A stretch of 25,080 nucleotides of DNA, from NCBI GenBank assembly GCA_002358345.1, contig DEOR01000013.1:29422-54501 (forward strand), written 5' to 3'. This document shows, in pieces, positions 23,702 through 25,080 of the stretch (position 1 is its first letter; the number at the start of each line of letters is the position of its first letter). Position numbers and translations under genes: made by a program. Origin of the DNA: Proteobacteria bacterium UBA3413 (GTDB lineage: Bacteria > Pseudomonadota > Gammaproteobacteria > Magnimaribacterales > D2472). Under the pieces are notes generated by a model. It saw only the letters and a list, made by a program, of their open reading frames with translations, had not been told where the DNA came from and ran no database searches.

Positions 23702-24718
23702 ATGCCATTAAACACACTAGAAGAGATTGCAACATTCATCGTCGCGGACGGAAAGGGTATTCTTGCAGCTGACGAAAGCAACCCAACGTGCGGAAAAAGG
23801 TTTGACTCCATTGGTGTTGAGTCCTCAGAGTTAAACCGCAGAGACTATCGAGAGATGCTTTTTAGAGCTAATGGTATGAAAGGTAATATTGGCGGAGTTA
23901 TTTTATTTGATGAGACTATTAGACAGACAGCAGAAGATGGGACATCTCTAGTTCAGGTAATCATGGGTCAAGGCGCATTGCCGGGTATTAAAGTAGATCA
24001 AGGGCTTCAACCCTTAAGTGATTCACCTGATGAAACTTTAACGCAAGGGCTTGATGGTTTAAATGAAAGATGTGCCGAGTATTTTCAATTAGGCGCTAAA
24101 TTTACAAAGTGGAGAGCCGTAATTAAAATTGATGGTGAGCTCCCTTCAGCTGCGTGTATTGAAAGCAATATGCAAGCGTTAGCAGATTATGCAAAAATTG
24201 TTCAAGATAATAATATGGTTCCAATGGTGGAGCCAGAAGTACTAATGGACGGCAATCATTCTATCGAGAGATGTTATGAAGTTTCAAGCGCTGCATTAAA
24301 AGCACTATTTGCTTCTTTGGCTAAAAATGATGTCAATATACAGGGCACTATCTTAAAGCCTAATATGGTCACCGCAGGTTCTTTGTGTGAATCACAAGCC
24401 TCAGTTCAAGAGGTCGCAGAAATGACAGTGCGCTGCCTTCAAGAAAATGTGCCTGCTGATTTGCCTGGTATTACTTTTTTGTCTGGCGGACAATCAGAGA
24501 TAAATGCAACAGCTCACCTTGATGCGATGAATAAAATTGGTGGCTTTCCTTGGAAGCTTAGCTTTTCATATGGGCGCGCACTTCAACAAGCAGCATTAAA
24601 GACCTGGTTAGGAAAGTCAGAAAACATCCTAGATGCGCAGGCAGTTTTTTCTCATAGAGCTTTAATGAATAAACTTGCAGCAGAAGGAGCTTGGAGCTCA
24701 GACAAGGAACTCAATTAA
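23702..24718 (+). CDS. fba: Fructose-bisphosphate aldolase, class I
   Basis: This 338-residue Schiff-base aldolase of the eukaryotic-like class I family cleaves or forms fructose-1,6-bisphosphate without metal. The Schiff-base lysine is Lys219 in TILKPNMVTAG. Asp23 (GILAADESN), Lys97 (KVDQG), Lys136 (TKWRAVIKIDG), Glu177 (MVEPEVLMDG) and Arg292 (SYGRALQ) complete the active site known from muscle aldolase. Most gammaproteobacterial pgk-fba loci carry a class II zinc enzyme instead, so this looks like a class replacement. A purine-rich GAGGAA ends a few bases before the ATG. It follows pgk by 18 bases and should be in the same operon. Confidence 0.96.
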   Translation: MPLNTLEEIATFIVADGKGILAADESNPTCGKRFDSIGVESSELNRRDYREMLFRANGMKGNIGGVILFDETIRQTAEDGTSLVQVIMGQGALPGIKVDQGLQPLSDSPDETLTQGLDGLNERCAEYFQLGAKFTKWRAVIKIDGELPSAACIESNMQALADYAKIVQDNNMVPMVEPEVLMDGNHSIERCYEVSSAALKALFASLAKNDVNIQGTILKPNMVTAGSLCESQASVQEVAEMTVRCLQENVPADLPGITFLSGGQSEINATAHLDAMNKIGGFPWKLSFSYGRALQQAALKTWLGKSENILDAQAVFSHRALMNKLAAEGAWSSDKELN

Positions 24719-24724
24719 TTTTCA

Positions 24725-25080
24725 TTGCAAGCTATAGTCCAACGCGTCTCATCGGCTGAAATATATATCCAAGATCAGCTCCATGCAAGAATTGAAAGAG
24801 GTCTTTTAGCATTCGTGTGCTTTGAATCTGACGATTCAAATGAGGCCATTGATAAATTTATTAATAAAATAGAAAATTTTTACTTTTTTGAAGATGATAG
24901 CAACGTAATGTCTACTAGTTTGAAGGAGATAGATGCAGAGTTGATGATAGTCAGTCAGTTTACTCTTGCAGGAGTAACCAGCAGGGGAAACAAACCAAGC
25001 TTCCATAAGGCGGCCCCCACAGCGTTGGCTTTGACGCTATATAATGAATTAATGACCAAGCTGACTCACACATCCATTAA
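24725..25080 (+). CDS. dtd: D-aminoacyl-tRNA deacylase, N-terminal 118 codons
   Basis: An open frame runs from a TTG at 24725 off the right end of the window. The start QAIVQRVSSAEIYI and the later MIVSQFTLAGVTSRGNKPSF followed by HKAA match Dtd, which frees tRNAs from D-amino acids (and glycine from tRNA-Ala). SQFTL is one of its two active-site motifs; the second, NxGPxT near the C-terminus, would lie outside the window. TTG is chosen because the protein then begins exactly like family members and no in-frame ATG is near. It starts 6 bases after the aldolase stop, so it is probably part of the same transcript. Confidence 0.88.
   Translation, partial: MQAIVQRVSSAEIYIQDQLHARIERGLLAFVCFESDDSNEAIDKFINKIENFYFFEDDSNVMSTSLKEIDAELMIVSQFTLAGVTSRGNKPSFHKAAPTALALTLYNELMTKLTHTSI

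Overview
The window is a compact, AT-rich stretch of chromosome from a bacterium that is almost certainly a gammaproteobacterium. Two gene orders support this: lysA-dapF-DUF484-xerC-yigB-like, and polA-engB-cytochrome c4-dsbA. The low G+C content, many 4-16 bp gene overlaps, three convergent gene pairs with overlapping stop codons and nearly absent spacers suggest a streamlined, probably aquatic or marine aerobe. That lifestyle assignment is inference. No mobile element, CRISPR array, rRNA, tRNA or phage gene was seen, and no stretch over 300 bases lacks a gene.

Layout. (1) 1-988, plus strand: the end of heme O synthase (ctaB/cyoE) followed by a SCO1-type copper chaperone, probably the tail of a cytochrome c oxidase operon. 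(2) 5944-985, minus strand: a tight operon pckA > gshA > NAD(P)H:quinone oxidoreductase > lipoprotein tyrosine phosphatase. (3) 6115-12256: an envelope-redox and replication block. It holds dsbB (minus), polA (plus), a Coq4-like protein and engB (minus), then cytochrome c4, dsbA and a c5-type cytochrome (plus). (4) 16722-12249, minus strand: six overlapping genes lysA > dapF > DUF484 > xerC > HAD phosphatase (YigB-like) > ubiK. (5) 20393-16874, minus strand: a methyl-cycle cluster metF > metK > ahcY that ends in a clear intrinsic terminator. (6) 20562-25080, plus strand: tkt > pgk > class I fructose-bisphosphate aldolase > dtd, with dtd running off the right edge.

How they work together. DsbA and DsbB form a complete periplasmic disulfide relay whose electrons go to quinone. 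Two ubiquinone-linked genes (Coq4-like and ubiK), the c-type cytochromes, SCO1 and heme O synthase all point to an aerobic chain with a heme-copper oxidase. PckA, Pgk, class I aldolase and transketolase cover gluconeogenesis/glycolysis and the pentose phosphate pathway. MetF, MetK and AhcY provide and recycle methyl groups. LysA and DapF finish lysine synthesis.

Most of the window is ordinary housekeeping, and I found no convincing novel system. The points most worth a second look are the Coq4-family protein with an intact HDxxH-x11-E metal motif in a bacterial polA/engB locus, a DapF with substitutions at usually invariant substrate-binding positions, and the extreme overlap of convergent genes.
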